DNA of 64,000 nt from Paramacrobiotus metropolitanus (GCF_019649055.1 NW_026570248.1:1240001-1304000), one strand, 5' to 3'. Shown: positions 11,680 through 25,300, counted from the stretch's first letter. Numbers and translations are program-made. Notes: generated by a model from the sequence alone, not told the origin.

Positions 11680-13080
11680 AATGTGGTGCTAAAGTAGCGG
11701 AAGTGCAAATTATTCACGACGCTGCTGTGAAATTTAATGATTATTATTAATTAATTAATTAGTTAATTTAAATATTATTCACGACGCTATTGTGAATTTG
11801 TGAAACGACGCTATTGTAACAGAAGGCGAAGCCGCAGGTGACCCCGAGCTCCGGTACAATACACTGAATACAGATAGGACTCATACGAGTCATAAAATAA
11901 TAAGCGAGACACAATCAGACACTGCGTCGTGAGTGCTGCGATCTGCGCATTGTTACCGGACAAACTGAAATTTAAAAAAACCCATGACTGGAAGTATGTT
12001 AATGACTTGATAAGTGTGGCTGCACTGGCTGGCCAAAATTCTAATACATAACAACGGGCAATATTTTACAATTCAAATAGCAGACTGATAAAGAAAAATA
12101 CTCAAAGGAACTTCTATAAAACAGCACATATTGTATAAACGGCAAGTTTTGAAGTATATTACGGTTTTCTCTGCAGTGTACCGAACGGGAAAATGTTAAC
12201 ACAGAAAGATCAAAATAGAATTTTCGGTAAAACAGTGAACCCAGCTACGACTACGAGTACAGCAGCAGCACCTTATTTTGAATTATGCAAAATTTTAAAT
12301 TTTTAAATTTCTAAGCATGAATGAATCCAACGAAGCGTAGAATATATCTGAATTTGACAAATGTACGTATCTTAGAAGTCATGAATAACGATGAGCTTAT
12401 ATATTTTTTGCATTTTAATCTACCACTGATTTATTCCGCGCAGTTTGCGCGGGGTCTACTAGTTGTCATGCTATTTTTTTACCCTCACTGATATAAGTTA
12501 AATTAAATTAACAAGCCAGCCTAATAGAAATTACAGAAAACTTCAGCAGTTTTTAAAACTAACAAGGTGTCACGACACAAATGATTTTTTTACTGTACTC
12601 GTAGTCTCGTACTTTAGCTATTTAAAAGTTAATTAATGTCAAGTTGTCGACGTCAATTTGAAACAAGTGGTGGTGAAACAGAAATATTCTAAGCGAAACG
12701 ACCAGATTATACAATTATCCATTGATACTGTACTTCTTTCTTATAGGGTACTTTACACTGATTGTGAAAACCCGATACACAACAACAAATTGGAAATTAA
12801 ACTGCCAAAATGGAAATAACGCGTCACGGGTAAAATTAGGTTTATAAAAATTATGGATACCGGTATCATGGCAAACGAAAAATGACTTTACAGTTGAAAA
12901 GTTAATCTAAAAAATGAAACTTAAACAAAACAGAAACTGTGACGAGATCAATATGGTTGCAAATCAACTGCAAATGGACGCATAAAACCAAACAAAATCC
13001 AAACTGCAGGTCATGAACATCCAGGAAAACGGAAACAACAGACTGCGCGTACAAAATTCCAGGACGGCCAAAATGTAATT
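11680..13080. other. AT-rich intergenic stretch
   Basis: Direct repeats of TTATTCACGACGCT followed by TGTGAA occur at about 11710 and 11774, with a third partial copy near 11804, around a TTAATTAATTAA run. The rest to the KXD1 stop contains no coding frame or RNA gene that I can support. Confidence 0.45.
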
Positions 13081-13084
13081 AAAA

Positions 13085-13621
13085 TCAGTCATTCTCGTCT
13101 TCCTCTATTTCGTGCATTTCCGCTTTACTGACTGCATCCGCGTAGTTAGCTGGATACAGTTTGGAGACTTTGGTTTGGACAATTCTTAACCGTTTATACA
13201 ATGACTCGAGATCTTTCTTCATTTCCAATAAGAGCTTGACGTGGTGTTTGAAGTCAGTAGCGTACGCGTCGATACGCTGATGGCTCAAGGTGTTGCACGT
13301 GTCCAGGGTTTCGTTGGCCTTCTCCAGTTTGGCCAGCATTTCACGCTGATCATGCAGCACTGCATTCAGCATTCTATCATCCAGCCAACCTTCAGGTGCA
13401 ATGCTGGAGCTGGTGCTCGGGGAAGACATACTGCTGGCGGATGCAGTTTCCGAAGGCACTTCGGTTTGGGAATCCAGTTTGCTAGCGGGGTTTTTCAACT
13501 TGGATTCTCTGTATAAATGAGGCGAAGACCACGCTTAGATTAAAACCAGCATCAATACTTCTACAGTACACTTAAAGCGAGATACTTAACAGTAACTGCG
13601 TAACACTCACAATAACCACAT
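13085..13621 (-). CDS. KXD1: KxDL-motif protein, BORC subunit (KXD1)
   Basis: Small coiled-coil protein of the BORC complex, which links lysosomes to Arl8/kinesin for outward transport. The main exon, 13508-13085, encodes the family core: LDDRMLNAVLHDQREMLAKL, then LDTCNTLSHQRI and FKHHVKLLLEMKKDLESLYK, the last spanning the KxDL motif (KKDL). The tail is acidic. It has no ATG of its own. The best start is an 11-nt coding exon at 13621-13611 (ATG plus a GTGAGT donor) joined in phase 2, giving 144 residues (about 176 in mammals). The core assignment is strong; the tiny first exon is inferred from frame and splice sites only. Confidence 0.85.
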
Positions 13622-14170
13622 TAACTTTTCCGCTTTCACAATCTTCCAGTTATGCTAATGGCAGATGACAGAAAACTTCTATAGGTTTTTCCGATACTCA
13701 CCACGAAAGAATCACGAATATCACTGAAATAATAATTCAAATACTTCAGCCTTCAAGATGTAAATCTAATAAAGGGTTATAATATTATAGATAAGTACAG
13801 ACTGTACAGTATATTTTATCGTTAAAGAAGATCTTAATACGTACAATGTATGGCGTATGCTGTATGTACAGATACGTTTGGGAAGAAATTTTGGGAAGAA
13901 CACTTGCAACCAACGTAAATACCTTTCGAGGGGGTTGCTACCATTTGTTTTGATTTCGACATCAGTCGAGATTTTAGATTTGAAAGCCGGATACCACTGC
14001 CGGAGTGATGTTTGCATGAAATTTGAGAAAAAATCATTTTTAATTTCAGAACGATGAACGGTTTCGTTGACTTTGTTAATTAATCACTTTTGGATTCCAC
14101 AAATGGATGGTTAAACTGGAATGTATTATGTATAAAGTGAACACTGGATTTCAACACAGATTTCTTCGTT

Positions 14171-16193
14171 ATGTCGAGCTATCTAGTATCATCACTCGTG
14201 GTAAGCAGCCGTGATCTTAATGACTTAATCATTCTGGCGAAGCCAAGTTGCGCAGGTTTTTTTAGTACGTTCATACCTGTAACGGTCCATTCAAACTTAT
14301 TTCAAAGCACTGAAATCTGTTGACTGGCAATTTTGGTAGGCTGGCGCAGCCGCTGGAACGGCTGTGGACCTGTCGCTCTTTCCACTGGACACCGTTAAAA
14401 CGCGATTACAGAGTGCACAGGGATTTTGGTATGCTGGAGGTTTTCGCCGGATTTATGCCGGAATAACTCCTGTTATAGTGGGATCGGCACCAACTGGTAT
14501 GAAGTCTTTAAATTAAGTGATAGACTTCGAGTATCGAGTACGAGTGGTACATTATTCAGTAATTATTGTAAGTGCATGCGAGTAATTTTTAGCTTACAGT
14601 GATTAGTGATTACTAACCGTTACTTGCTCTTTTTTTCAGCTGCATTGTTTTTTTGCTCCTATGAAGCTACGAAACGGGGAGCAAGTAAGATATTTGGCCC
14701 TTCACAGAAATCCGAACCCTTAGGTCATATGCTGGCAGCTATGGTCGGGGAAGTGGTAAATCTGATTCCTTTTTCGGATAAAAGTAACTGAAGATTATTC
14801 CGGCGCATACGAGTATTTATATTGGGTGTAAATTTAATAGTACTGTAAATTCATCGGTATTCTATGTGAGGTTACCGGATCGGTGTGGGAAAATATTAGT
14901 TTAATTTTCTTCATTCATTTGTTTTTTTTAATGGTGAACGCTTTACGCTTCTTATCAAAATATGCTCAATTTTACAGATGGCCTGCCTCATACGTGTACC
15001 AGTTGAAGTTACGAAACAAAGGACCCAGGCTTCTCAGTTATCTAGTTTTGAAGTATTGCGAGGCACGATGCGCACGGAGGTACGTTCATATTTTTTATTA
15101 ATAAACACGGTAAAACAAATAAATGCTTGTATTCTGTTTCTAGGAAATAAAAGTTATAAACCGGTTTCTATTGACCGACAATAGTATAATAAAAAGCAGC
15201 CCTTGCGCTGTCGTGGGAAGATACAATAGTTTCGTTAACGCGATTTTTTGTCCACAGGGATTTCGTGGCTTATACAGAGGATATAGAAGCACGGTTCTTC
15301 GAGAAATTCCTTTTTCCGTCATTCAATTTCCCCTCTGGGAATTTTTAAAAGTATGAAATGCAAAAGGTACGTTCATGGTACCGATTCTGAATCTGGATGC
15401 TGTTCCAGGGATACGTTCAGTCGAGGCAAGAACAGGATATATTTGCCTGGCAGTCAGCCGTGTGCGGCAGCGTAGCCGGTGCAGTGGCAGCGGCAGCAAC
15501 CACTCCTTTAGATGTCGCCAAAACCAGAATAATGTTAGCCGAGGTAAGGGATACGCTCCGACTAAGCAGTGAATGTACTGGCCGAGGTGGTCACAGATCA
15601 GCGTTAACTCGTTGATTCTAACTTTGTGTGCGGTAAGAACGTGGGACTAACAATTTTATTTTACCATAATTTTACTAACGATTCGACTCTTCGATCCAGC
15701 AGAATCTTTTATAAATCGGTAATCCACAGTAATCGTAGTCCCTTGGCACTGTATGGTATATTAAGTTTTAATTACTGTAAAACTAGTGTTCGTTAACGTT
15801 TGCCTGAACTTGGTTGACATTTTGCACATTACAGTATAAGACAAAAGCTTAAACCGCTGATAAATTGTTTACGTACAATAACGTACTGTATGTTTTAAAA
15901 ACTCTACCTAAATAGCGGAGCATATAAGTGCTTGCATTCGTGTTATTAGCGCCAGTCTGTCCAAGCCAGAGGAGATGTTGCTTTAGTTCTTCGAGATATT
16001 TGGAGTCGCGAAGGGTGGAAAGGGTAACTGCACAAAGATCGGCGCAAAGAACTTGTTACCTGTTTTCCAAGTGACGATTTATGTTTTTAGGTTGTTTTCT
16101 GGTGTAGTGCCTCGGGTGACGTGGATTTCCGTTGGCGGTTTTATTTTTTTAGGCGTTTACGAAAAGTTAAAGCCATGTCCAGTCATTACTTAG
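14171..16193 (+). CDS. SLC25A26: Mitochondrial S-adenosylmethionine carrier, complete
   Basis: Inner-membrane exchanger importing cytosolic S-adenosylmethionine for mitochondrial methylation. Eight exons: 14171-14200, 14340-14496, 14640-14755, 14978-15079, 15258-15350, 15409-15543, 15950-16023, 16091-16193. All phases agree and give 269 residues (human 274). Three carrier repeats carry [16 protein letters not shown] and PLDVAKTR in place of the PX[DE]XX[KR] signature. SAM-carrier-specific blocks include [36 protein letters not shown] and [16 protein letters not shown]. The N-terminus is short, as usual for carriers that need no presequence. It is divergently placed from KXD1, with about 550 nt between the start codons. 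Confidence 0.95.
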
Positions 16194-16362
16194 ATGCCTT
16201 AGTTTGAAATTGACTTGAGACCAATTATCTGAGTGTATAAAATTTGATTTTTTTAAGAATTATTTTGTTGTTTCTCTTTGGCAGTTTTATCATATGTAGT
16301 TGGATGATACGGGGACACGGTTTGTTGTGATATGTACATAGTAACTGCAACTGACTGACCAG

Positions 16363-16433
16363 TACGATTACTGACCAGTACGATACCAGTACCAGTACTG
16401 ACCAGAGTGCAACTGACCAGTACGATCTGCGCT
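16363..16433. repeat. Imperfect tandem repeat of CTGACCAGTACGAT
   Basis: Three to four copies of a roughly 14-nt unit, partly degenerate (CAGTACCAGTACTGACC), lie just after SLC25A26. No function is apparent. Confidence 0.7.
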
Positions 16434-16560
16434 AATAATTTGCCAGATCAGATCTGAGTGCCAGATAAATTATTTGCAAGGTTTTCTTGTTTTTCGACGT
16501 CCTCCTCCACCGATGCGCTGCAACGAGACCGCCATCAGATGACTAGTACCGCTTTTAACA

Positions 16561-17256
16561 TTAATGCTTTCTGCAGTCTGGCAATTTCTCAATTACATAG
16601 CGCGTTCCCAGATCCTTCGCCATTTTCACTTCTTTCAATTTACGTAGTCGATCTGTTTTGTGCTCTTGCGGCGCTTCGATCGACATTTTGCTTTGTTTCG
16701 GCCGGCTGCAACTCCGAGATTTGTTTCTGGATTTACTTCTGGATGCTCGCTTACTTCCACATCGACTGCTCTGAAATTTAAATTAGCGCGGTTAGCTAAA
16801 TACGTACATGCATCAATGCAGGCCACATCGAAATTAAAAACAAGGAGTGTTAGCACTACTCGCTGCGCCATTGGTGCCAAATTACGTATTTTATAATAAA
16901 CGTCTACCGTAGAACATCATTTCAGTTATGTATCTTTACGCGCATCTTTGTATTGTATAGATTTTTAAAAAATTTATAGGTAGATAATCTGTGACGTTTT
17001 GGTTGGTGGTTCATCTAAACATGACTGACCTTACGCGATGCCGATCGGCGACTGCGGTTTGATCGGCTCCTTTTCCCGTTCATTCGATGCGGAAGTTTGC
17101 GTAGACGGCGCTATGTGTAAAACAATGTTCCTTTACATGGTATCAAAAACCGGAATTTAGCGCTTGACACGTACTGATATGGCACATGTTCGTAAATTTG
17201 CCTACCGAAACCCGGGATGTTGAACGCGATCGTGAACACACGGCGCTTCGAGACAT
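16561..17256 (-). CDS. Small SR-rich protein, likely RNA-processing
   Basis: Three exons (minus: 17256-17206, 17110-17030, 16770-16561) join at phase 0 with GTAGGC and GTCAGT donors to give 113 residues. The first 70 residues are an RS-type domain (repeated SRSR, RSNRSRRSASRK, SRSKSRNKSRS). They are followed by a charged tail, HKTDRLRKLKEVKMAKDLG, ending in CRKH. Such proteins usually bind splicing factors in the nucleus. I do not recognise the exact orthologue, and no RRM is present. A later donor or extra 3' exon is possible, since an acidic open stretch lies just downstream (about 16440-16510). The combination of three in-frame RS-coding exons is hard to obtain by chance. Confidence 0.5.
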
Positions 17257-17259
17257 TGC

Positions 17260-19190
17260 TGTAGTCCAGAAAACGTTAACGTTGCAGAGAAGTCAGAATT
17301 AGGACTTTCTAAGTAGAACAATAATAATAGTTAGCGTTATTAATTCAGTTCCAGTGTACGTAATAGTACTTCAACAACTAATGAATTACTTATTCTGGTT
17401 CAGACCAGATGTCCTTTGGATGGACTTGCATCCAGTTTCCAAGCAATACTGGTATACGCTTAAATTCTGAACTTGAGCTTCCGTTTCCGGTTATTTACAA
17501 TGCGAGTAAGTACTTAGTTTGCGAAACGATTCATATACTAAATTTAAAGTCAAAATGTGGTTGGAGATTAATTTAGCGAATGAATATTTTGTGGAAGCCG
17601 TACGTAGTAGCCGCCCATGTACCGATACTAATTATAACTGTCGATCATTAGTGACGAAAGACTGAACGTTGTTCTAAACAGTAAAATTATAAGTAGTACA
17701 GGTGGCGGATAAATTTTGTCAAATTATTACTAGTATATAATAGTTTTTAAACCCCTGTTCGAGGACAGAGTAAAACAGGTCGGAATTCATTGTGGTCGGT
17801 AAGTATTAAAACTTAAGGTGATTACAAAAGCTTTCAAGTTAGCAAAAATAATCATGACTAATGGTCACTATGTGGAGCAGGAAATTCATAAGATTTATTT
17901 CTAACTAACAGTAGCCGCTACTTGAGGCATGTATCAATACGGCTTATAAGTTTTAGTAAATGTTTTATTGTGGTCCTGCGCTTCATGCTCGACATCGTGT
18001 CAAAAGCGTAATCACCATCGTCTGGTGTAGAAATCAATAATGAGCTTAATTGCAGATTAGCGGACCCGATAAAGGCTTTTGACATGTTGCACCATTCTGT
18101 GCCATATCTAACAATTTCGGACAGGTTTTCACTGATTTGATTCCATAGTCAATCCGATTTGCGTTTGAAAAAGGTCATTAACGGCTTATATTCTCGTCAA
18201 TATAATCGATTGCATTTGCCGGCCTGTGTGTGCATGCACTATATGCGTATACTGTGCGCATGAATTCGGCTACTTTCTTTGTACAAATGGAAATATGTCC
18301 CCGCTGCACTCTGGGCGCCGGTCAAAACAAAGCGCGTTCTAACAATTTTTCAATTATGTAGGTTGCAGCATTTGTCAAGCAGGAAATTGTTCAGCATCGC
18401 TTACAATTGATTGATTAGTGCTTTCCGAGTCGATTATGGCCAGGGATTCTTAACTATCTCGTTGATGAAGTCAAAGGTCAGGAGTACGATAGGCTAACCA
18501 CATGTCCTCCAAGCAATTAGATTAAACTTCCGCTGCCAGTCCCCAGTGCGCGACTGATTCATTATTCCGCGGTGAGATCCCTGCTGGATCTTTTTCCACC
18601 ATACAAACCACGTCTGCACTACGCGGCATATTACACATATCCTACTCGTAGCTGTGTATCTGTGGCATGCTTCTGGGAACAGTTCTATTACTTAATTGTG
18701 CTGGACGAATTAAGCACAGCGCGAGTCGTCAGGCAAAAAAACTGACAACCCTGATCCACGTCATTAATAAAAATGCCACCAGTGTAACGTTAATGCCGCA
18801 GCAATAGCGACGGCTGTCAACGAAAACCATTTTATGACAAATGGAGGCATGTAATTTGCGACCGGATTATCCATTTTTTGAAAAATAAAGTTTTGTGTTG
18901 AGTTTGCCATGCCGGTATATTCTCGAACAATTTTCGATCAGAATAGGCGATAATTAAAATTTCCTAAGGAAAATTAGGATTACTCCCGGACGAATATTTT
19001 AAACGAAATCTCAGGAAAAACATACGCGGCGAATCACATTGTTTTTTTTATTATTTATCCACTGCCTCTTTCTTTGGTTTCGTACAGCAAAATCGCATTC
19101 TCAAACAACTTAACGGAATCGCCAGCACGAATAGCTTAAATTTACCGGAAATGGGAATACCATCAGATAAATTCCAGTTTCCACAAAGGG
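17260..19190. other. Intergenic, no supported gene
   Basis: AT-rich DNA without frames showing family similarity or coherent splice structure. I see no RNA gene or clear repeat family here. Confidence 0.4.
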
Positions 19191-19192
19191 AT

Positions 19193-22100
19193 CTAACAAA
19201 AAACGTGTCCAAAAGGCCAAGACGAAAAGATTCTCAAATGCCATAAAGCGCACCATATTAATAAAAAAACTTTGAAACCGGAAGTAACAATTTGTACACC
19301 TGCTGCACCGCCACGGGTACCGGAAGCGGCAGTGCCCTGCAGACTGCCGGCGGGTGTAACGCCCGCCCCACGATGGGGCGGTGTGGCCTTACTCCGCGAA
19401 CGACCTTCGCCCTTTTTCGAGCCTTTTCCCTGACCACCGCCGCCCCGTGATGGCCGCGTGGGCCGCATCGTCGTGGTGGTGCTGATGAGGACGGTTGTCA
19501 GATCGTCCTGCAGGCTGACCTCGCGCAATCCATCCTCCTCATCAATCTCCACAACGCGATTATTCGAATTGGTCAGTTTATTCCCAGCGGGGAACTTCCT
19601 GCAAGTTGATGTAATCAGAGAGCCAACGGCCTTTTCCGTGTACGTCCGCAGAAATTCGGATGCGCTCTTGCCGTTCTCGCCGCAATGTTGAGATGTCAGA
19701 CCATATGCACACTCCAGAAATCGATGCAGTGCTCTGTCGAAGATACCACATAAATATATCGTTTGTGTAAGTCAACCGAAACATCCGGATTAGCTGGTGC
19801 ACTTACTACAGATCGAAACGCATGTAATAATCCGTCTCAAGTTATTTATACATTTTTACATAATACTCATTAACTTTTCTTCTCTTCAGTGCGATACATA
19901 AAAAGTCGCGTCAATCGCGTAATGAAAAAATACTGGATGTTTGGCGATTAGCGACGATGAATATTGCTGTTGGCAATTAATTGCAGCATGGGTGTATTTT
20001 TTTGTCATTTTCTTATCTAGTACAAATGCGTTATAATTAGAACGATGTTTTCAACCTTTATAATAAATCTTTATAAGAATGTCTGTGCCGACATCATTGC
20101 CTAAATTATAATGCTTATGTATGGCAACCCTGCAATTATGGTGTTTTTGGTATTAGTACATATTGGAAGAATATATGATACTAGTTACTACTCTAAAAGT
20201 GCTAATTATAAATGTTCTCTTATTACACATTTCAATACGTAAAAAAGTATAAAGGAATGTTTGAAATGGAAAAAATGTACCAATATAATCACTGAGTAAA
20301 TATTCAGATATCGTTCACAAGCTTTTAAAACGTGCTATTTTGCAATTTGCTTCGCTGTCCATAAAGCTGGCCGCTATATATCGTTTTATGCCGCAAATGC
20401 CAGTAACTCAGACTCTGGATCAGCAATGAAACTAGTTAGCTTTTATGGTGTAAACGTATCAAATGGGTAAATTTGCCTTATTGAGGAGAAACAGGAGCTG
20501 ATCCGGTTGCTGCCGACAAGTGTACAAAGATAGCTATCGATAGTTACTAAATCGAGGAAGAAATCCAGCGGCACCGCACACAACCGGCATCCCATTCAGT
20601 GCCGGCGTTAGGGCATCAACAGTTAAGCTTACCCACACATCTGCGATAGCTTATCCTGGGTTTCGGTGGCCCGGTTTTGATTTATTGTTCCAACGGAAGT
20701 GCGGAAAGCGCCACCACATTCCTCATACTGCGGAGCGACACTCCGAAAGCAATCAGCATGTTGCAGGTACTCTGCAAGCAGGAATATTACCAAGACAGCA
20801 ACACAGCACACAAATCACCGCCAAAGAATTACAGGGCGTTGAGATCATCTACACACGTAATAGTGACGAGTTTGAAGTTGATTTTGACGTGACAAATGGA
20901 TTAGAAATCCCCAACTGGACGCTTTTATGCAAACAGCAATCAGTACAAGTGATTGTACTTGCCGGGCGGAAATGAAAGATTTGGGAGAATCAATGTGGAG
21001 ATGCACTTTGTCCTTATGCGTACCGCGCTGTGCATATATGCCATTCGCTTACCTTTACGATATTCGCCATCAGTGCATAATCGCTTCATAACTTCCTCGA
21101 CGCCTGCCATATTCTCCTTGAATAAAATCCTCTGAGACTCTTGGAAACATTTTGCTACAAATCTGTCAATGCACTCCATTCCTTGATTGAACAACCTGCA
21201 CATTAGAATGTGGCTTTTATTATTAATAATGCAGCCTTCTGCGTTATTATAATTGGGCATGCGACGGGCGCAAATGGCTCAAACAAAATCGAAAGAGCTA
21301 CTCTCCATCAACAAGATCACCAAGTTACTATACTGGAGTAATGTTTGTCTCCCCAGTTTGTCTGTGTTGAATGCACTACGCAACATGTATACCTGTATAT
21401 AATCATACGATCTGCACGCAAACTGTTATTGCTCAATCCTTATATTAGGAGGCGTTATTCAGTGTAATGAACACTAATAATTTGAAGTACGCTACATATT
21501 ATATATAAAATTGTTATCTATGTTATATATAAAATGTTATATATTATAATGTTATACATATTTTGAAGTGAATGGAGATGTTAGTATGTATGGATAACTG
21601 ATGTTATATATAAAATTGAAGTACGCTTCTGGGGGTCCTAAAAACACCGTTATGTATACAATTTTATTTTCACGGTGCTTTACCAGGAAGTCTTTGTATT
21701 CGTGCAGGTACATGCACTTCCAGCTAACGCTTTTCACAGTATAGACTATAATTAGTGTCTACTTTGCTTTGCTATGAAGAACAAGTTGGCCGAGCGAGTT
21801 GCCATTTTAAATTAACGTTATGTAGCAGACAGTTCACAAATCTGTTATTAACAGATGATCTTCTTTGTCATTGTAACGTTAACAGTTTATTGGAATGACG
21901 CGCTGCCTACAGTACATATATATCGGTATCTCTGTAACTATTCACTTACCATTAATTATGTAAAAGAATTATCTAAAATTTACGCGACTACAGTCTACAG
22001 AATAAACCATTTCCAGCCTGTAAACGGAAGGGTTTGTAAATGAATAACTGAAAAAGTTCAGGCTGTTATTGTTTCATCGTCCGCAACAAAATTTATTAAG

Positions 22101-22371
22101 TTGTTCAAATCGTTGCACCAGTAGCATCAGAAGTACATCTAGATATAGCGGTATTAAAACCAATTTTATAAGGGCAGACTATTATAACTTACTTGCAGAC
22201 TGTGTTCAGCTGTTCGGCGTTAGCTGCGAACCCTATTGTAGCATTCTGCATTATGGGTTTCACGTGCTCCATACATTGCGTTAGCTCGCTCTGGTGACAG
22301 TGTTCGGCTAGGCATTTCCCACAAACTATAAACACAATAACACAAATACACTGACCGAATTGACCATCCAT
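19193..22371 (-). CDS. Secreted Cys-rich helical (DUF19-like) protein with hydrophobic C-terminus
   Basis: Four exons (minus: 22371-22193, 21195-21053, 20771-20633, 19733-19193), phases 2, 1 and 2, give 333 residues. The N-terminus is a signal peptide (CICVIVFIVCGKCLA). A helical domain of about 200 residues follows, with twelve regularly spaced cysteines (CHQSELTQC, LNTVCKLFNQGMECIDRF, LSQMCGALHRFLEC, ITSTCRKF). This fits the DUF19/T20D4.11-like or 27-kDa hemolymph-protein class of extracellular proteins. Then come a Ser/Thr stretch, a basic Gly-rich segment (RPSRGGGGQGKGSKKGEG) and a hydrophobic end (FKVFLLIWCALWHLRIF), suggesting a GPI signal or a membrane anchor. Function is unknown. A poly(A) signal (TTTATT on the plus strand) is near 19047. 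Confidence 0.7.
21470..21630. repeat. AT-rich repeat (TTATATATAAAATTG units) in an intergenic/intron segment
   Basis: GTTATATATAAAAT-type units recur four times between 21490 and 21620, inside the first intron of the DUF19-like gene. Confidence 0.5.
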
Positions 22372-22379
22372 GGAAAAAT

Positions 22380-25300
22380 TATCCGTAGTGAGAATAACAA
22401 AAGCCGCGGTTTACACGAGTACAGTGGGATGAGCGGCAACTTTGCAATGCGTCCTTTGTAATTTGCTAATAGACAGGACATGGCTGGATACAAGTAGCAA
22501 TAAAATATTATCGATGGCCAATTGTCGATATTGATATCGATATTGATGGTTATCTTACAATGCGGTGTACATATGTAATTGAGCAACATATATCGCCGGA
22601 TGTGAGCATTATTCATGATACGCTTATGTAACGGCAAATCTTGTCGCTACACACTCAGAAAAACGGATTCCGCACGTTTGCAGTGTCAAGTAGGTAAAAA
22701 ACATTGTGTTTGTGCTAACATTAGCTTTACCATCGCTACCTGGTTCTGTTAGCCAAACACAAACTATAATTCCAAACATCAAGGCGTTCATTAGGGATGA
22801 GCATTAGGCAACGGACGGTTTCGGCGGGTAATGTATTGTACTGCACAGTGTGCGGCGCTCAGAGTGCGGCACGGAAGCTGCTAGCTTTCCCATCAACCCA
22901 CTTCACGCAACAGTGCACGGCACTGTAGAAAAACGGTACAAAAGTACAAAATCATCTAATACTGATTAAAGGAACATTTTGATAACATGACGCTGCGGGA
23001 TACGGTGCAGGTATAACATGATCCGGCTCAACGTATGCGTATAGGGACTGAAGCATTTAAGCTAGCCGGCATAAAACAGAGCCGTCTCTGCACACAAAGT
23101 TTTCGGGTAAAGGAAAATTGGCACTGACAGATTGCCGACGGCCAAATGGAAAAAAGCACAGTTGTAAAAGGGGGGATTTAGTGGAGAGAAGCCTGTGCGC
23201 GCGCCTAGAGTGGCAATGGAGAGAATAGAAGCAACTGGGAATTTATCGGTGGGAAACGGAGGAAGAACATTTGATGACAATCAATATATAAGTTGCTCTA
23301 AAACGACCTTCTAGTTATAGGCCACTAACTCATTCTTTATACAACGAATAATACTGCAGTTTGTGGTGGGTGAATTGCGCGCAATGACTGCCCCACAGCC
23401 AGAATTGCCGTTTCCCAAAAGCCCGGCGCATATATATGGAGAGAAGTATATACACTGTGTTACATATATAGTACAGCAGAATAGGAGATCATGGATGACA
23501 AGTAGCAAACGGCTTGGATAAACGCGCGCTCCACAGTCACCGCAATGCCGCAGTCGCTCCTGAATAAATGCATTGAATTATCGGTCTCTTAAAGCGGCTT
23601 GTTTAAGTCTTGTCTTCCCACTTTAACGGTTTATCATACATGATTGCTGTAAGCATACTCGTATTCCGGCATGTGCAAACAAGTGCCGGGAATATTTTTC
23701 ATGGGAACCGGCAAGGGCGGGAGAGCGAGGAGGATATATACTTTACATTAAGTAGAGTTAACGTAACTGGCTCGCTGCATTTCTTTCCGACTTTTTGACC
23801 GACAATCGCGGTGCCTCCTCTCCGTACTACGCCCGACCAGCCAGATTGGTACCTTTCGTCACGATTCACTGGCGCTGGATAGTTATCAGTTCCGCTCTTT
23901 CGGGATAATGTTTCGTCACTATGCATCAACGAACTCAAAAGCAAACAGTGAACACTGTATTTTTCCGTGCGCTGCAGCAGCCGTTTAGAGTATTTTGGCT
24001 GCTGTATTTGTTCTTAAAATTGTTTCGCCGCTTGTTCGATATGTTTGTAGTGATGGAGTAATTTATCGATTCATGTTACAGTTCGGCATTCCGCTGTGCG
24101 CCACTTCAAAGCCAACACTTTCCACTTTTCAGTTGCATATGGAAATTATACAATATACAATAATAAACCAAAACCTCTACAGCCTCTCTAAAACGAAAAA
24201 TGTATATTTTGCAATTGGATAACAAACTCATCCATTTTTCCACAAATACCAAATATATTTAGCACTTTTGTGATATGGCTGGCAATGGCATAGCCGCGTA
24301 ATTGCATACAGTTATCTAATCAAACGAAGTGTGTATTTCGTATGAAAACTACACAACAAATTATCGGACACAACAAAAATTGTCTATGTGCTGCAATGCC
24401 ACCTTTCTACTCGCATTTCAATGCAGGCGCTTTGTTTTGATGATGACGCTGTGTTCAATAAATAATGCAGTGTATTTGACCACAACAATTAAGCGATAGC
24501 GGTGCCTGAACTAATGAAAATTTTAAGGAGAAATGTAATCGCACTTGTGATATGGAGCTATAATTATATGTATCTATATTATGTTACGTACTAAGGCCAT
24601 TAACTGATCAAGGAATCGTTGTTTATATACCAGTTGCCGAAGCCAAATCATGAGTTTTTCCAAAATGTTAACGACGAATAACACTTATCACCTTTTATTG
24701 CTGTTATTGTGTAATTTTATATTACTTAAATTAGTGTCTACTGCGCAAGTTGTTTTTACGTGACATGGCGTTTGCCCAGTAGAAATCGTTAGTTACATAC
24801 ACGTTACGTGCAGAGTCTACATACTAAACTAAAATTTCCCTGAGCGAATCCGCCTTATACAACAGCAGTACAGGTTAAGTTGTAAATGTTGAGAAAACAA
24901 TAAATTATTATATCCATATATCATATTTGTGTTGTTCTTATGCACCGAAAGTGTATTCGAATTTTTTGTACAACTCATACTTACGAAGAGGAATTTACAG
25001 CAGTTTTGGGAGTAATTACAAAGACCCGAAGTTTATACCGTGTGACCGTGCACTCCCCGTTTAAAAAGTAACCCCTGTGTAAATAACGAGTAGTTGTAAG
25101 TTGGGAAAAATATTTTGAAAGCAAAAGTGTTGGCCGGTAAGGAACCGTCAGACATCGAGCTGACTGAAAGGCATAAAAAGTTCAAGGAGCATTAGGGATT
25201 TAACATCTTATTGTAAACATGTTGCGGTTTGCTCTGAATGTTGGGTGGGGATACAGTAGCCTATTCAATGCTTCATAAAAAAATCAATGGCTTATGACAT

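Noticed and set aside
16635-16880. Minus-strand frame that starts like a signal peptide (MAQRVVLTLLVF)
   Set aside because: It overlaps the RS-coding exon of the small SR protein in another frame and splicing with the obvious donor gives a stop immediately.
20772-20811. Apparent signal peptide (CCVAVLVIFLLAEYL) at the start of a short frame
   Set aside because: The hydrophobic part is the 3' end of an intron; an acceptor at 20772 fits the phase of the DUF19-like gene.
25130-25195. Protein-like stretch KVLAGKEPSDIELTERHKKF
   Set aside because: Only about 25 codons, closed by a stop upstream, and no partner exon; kept as a note only.
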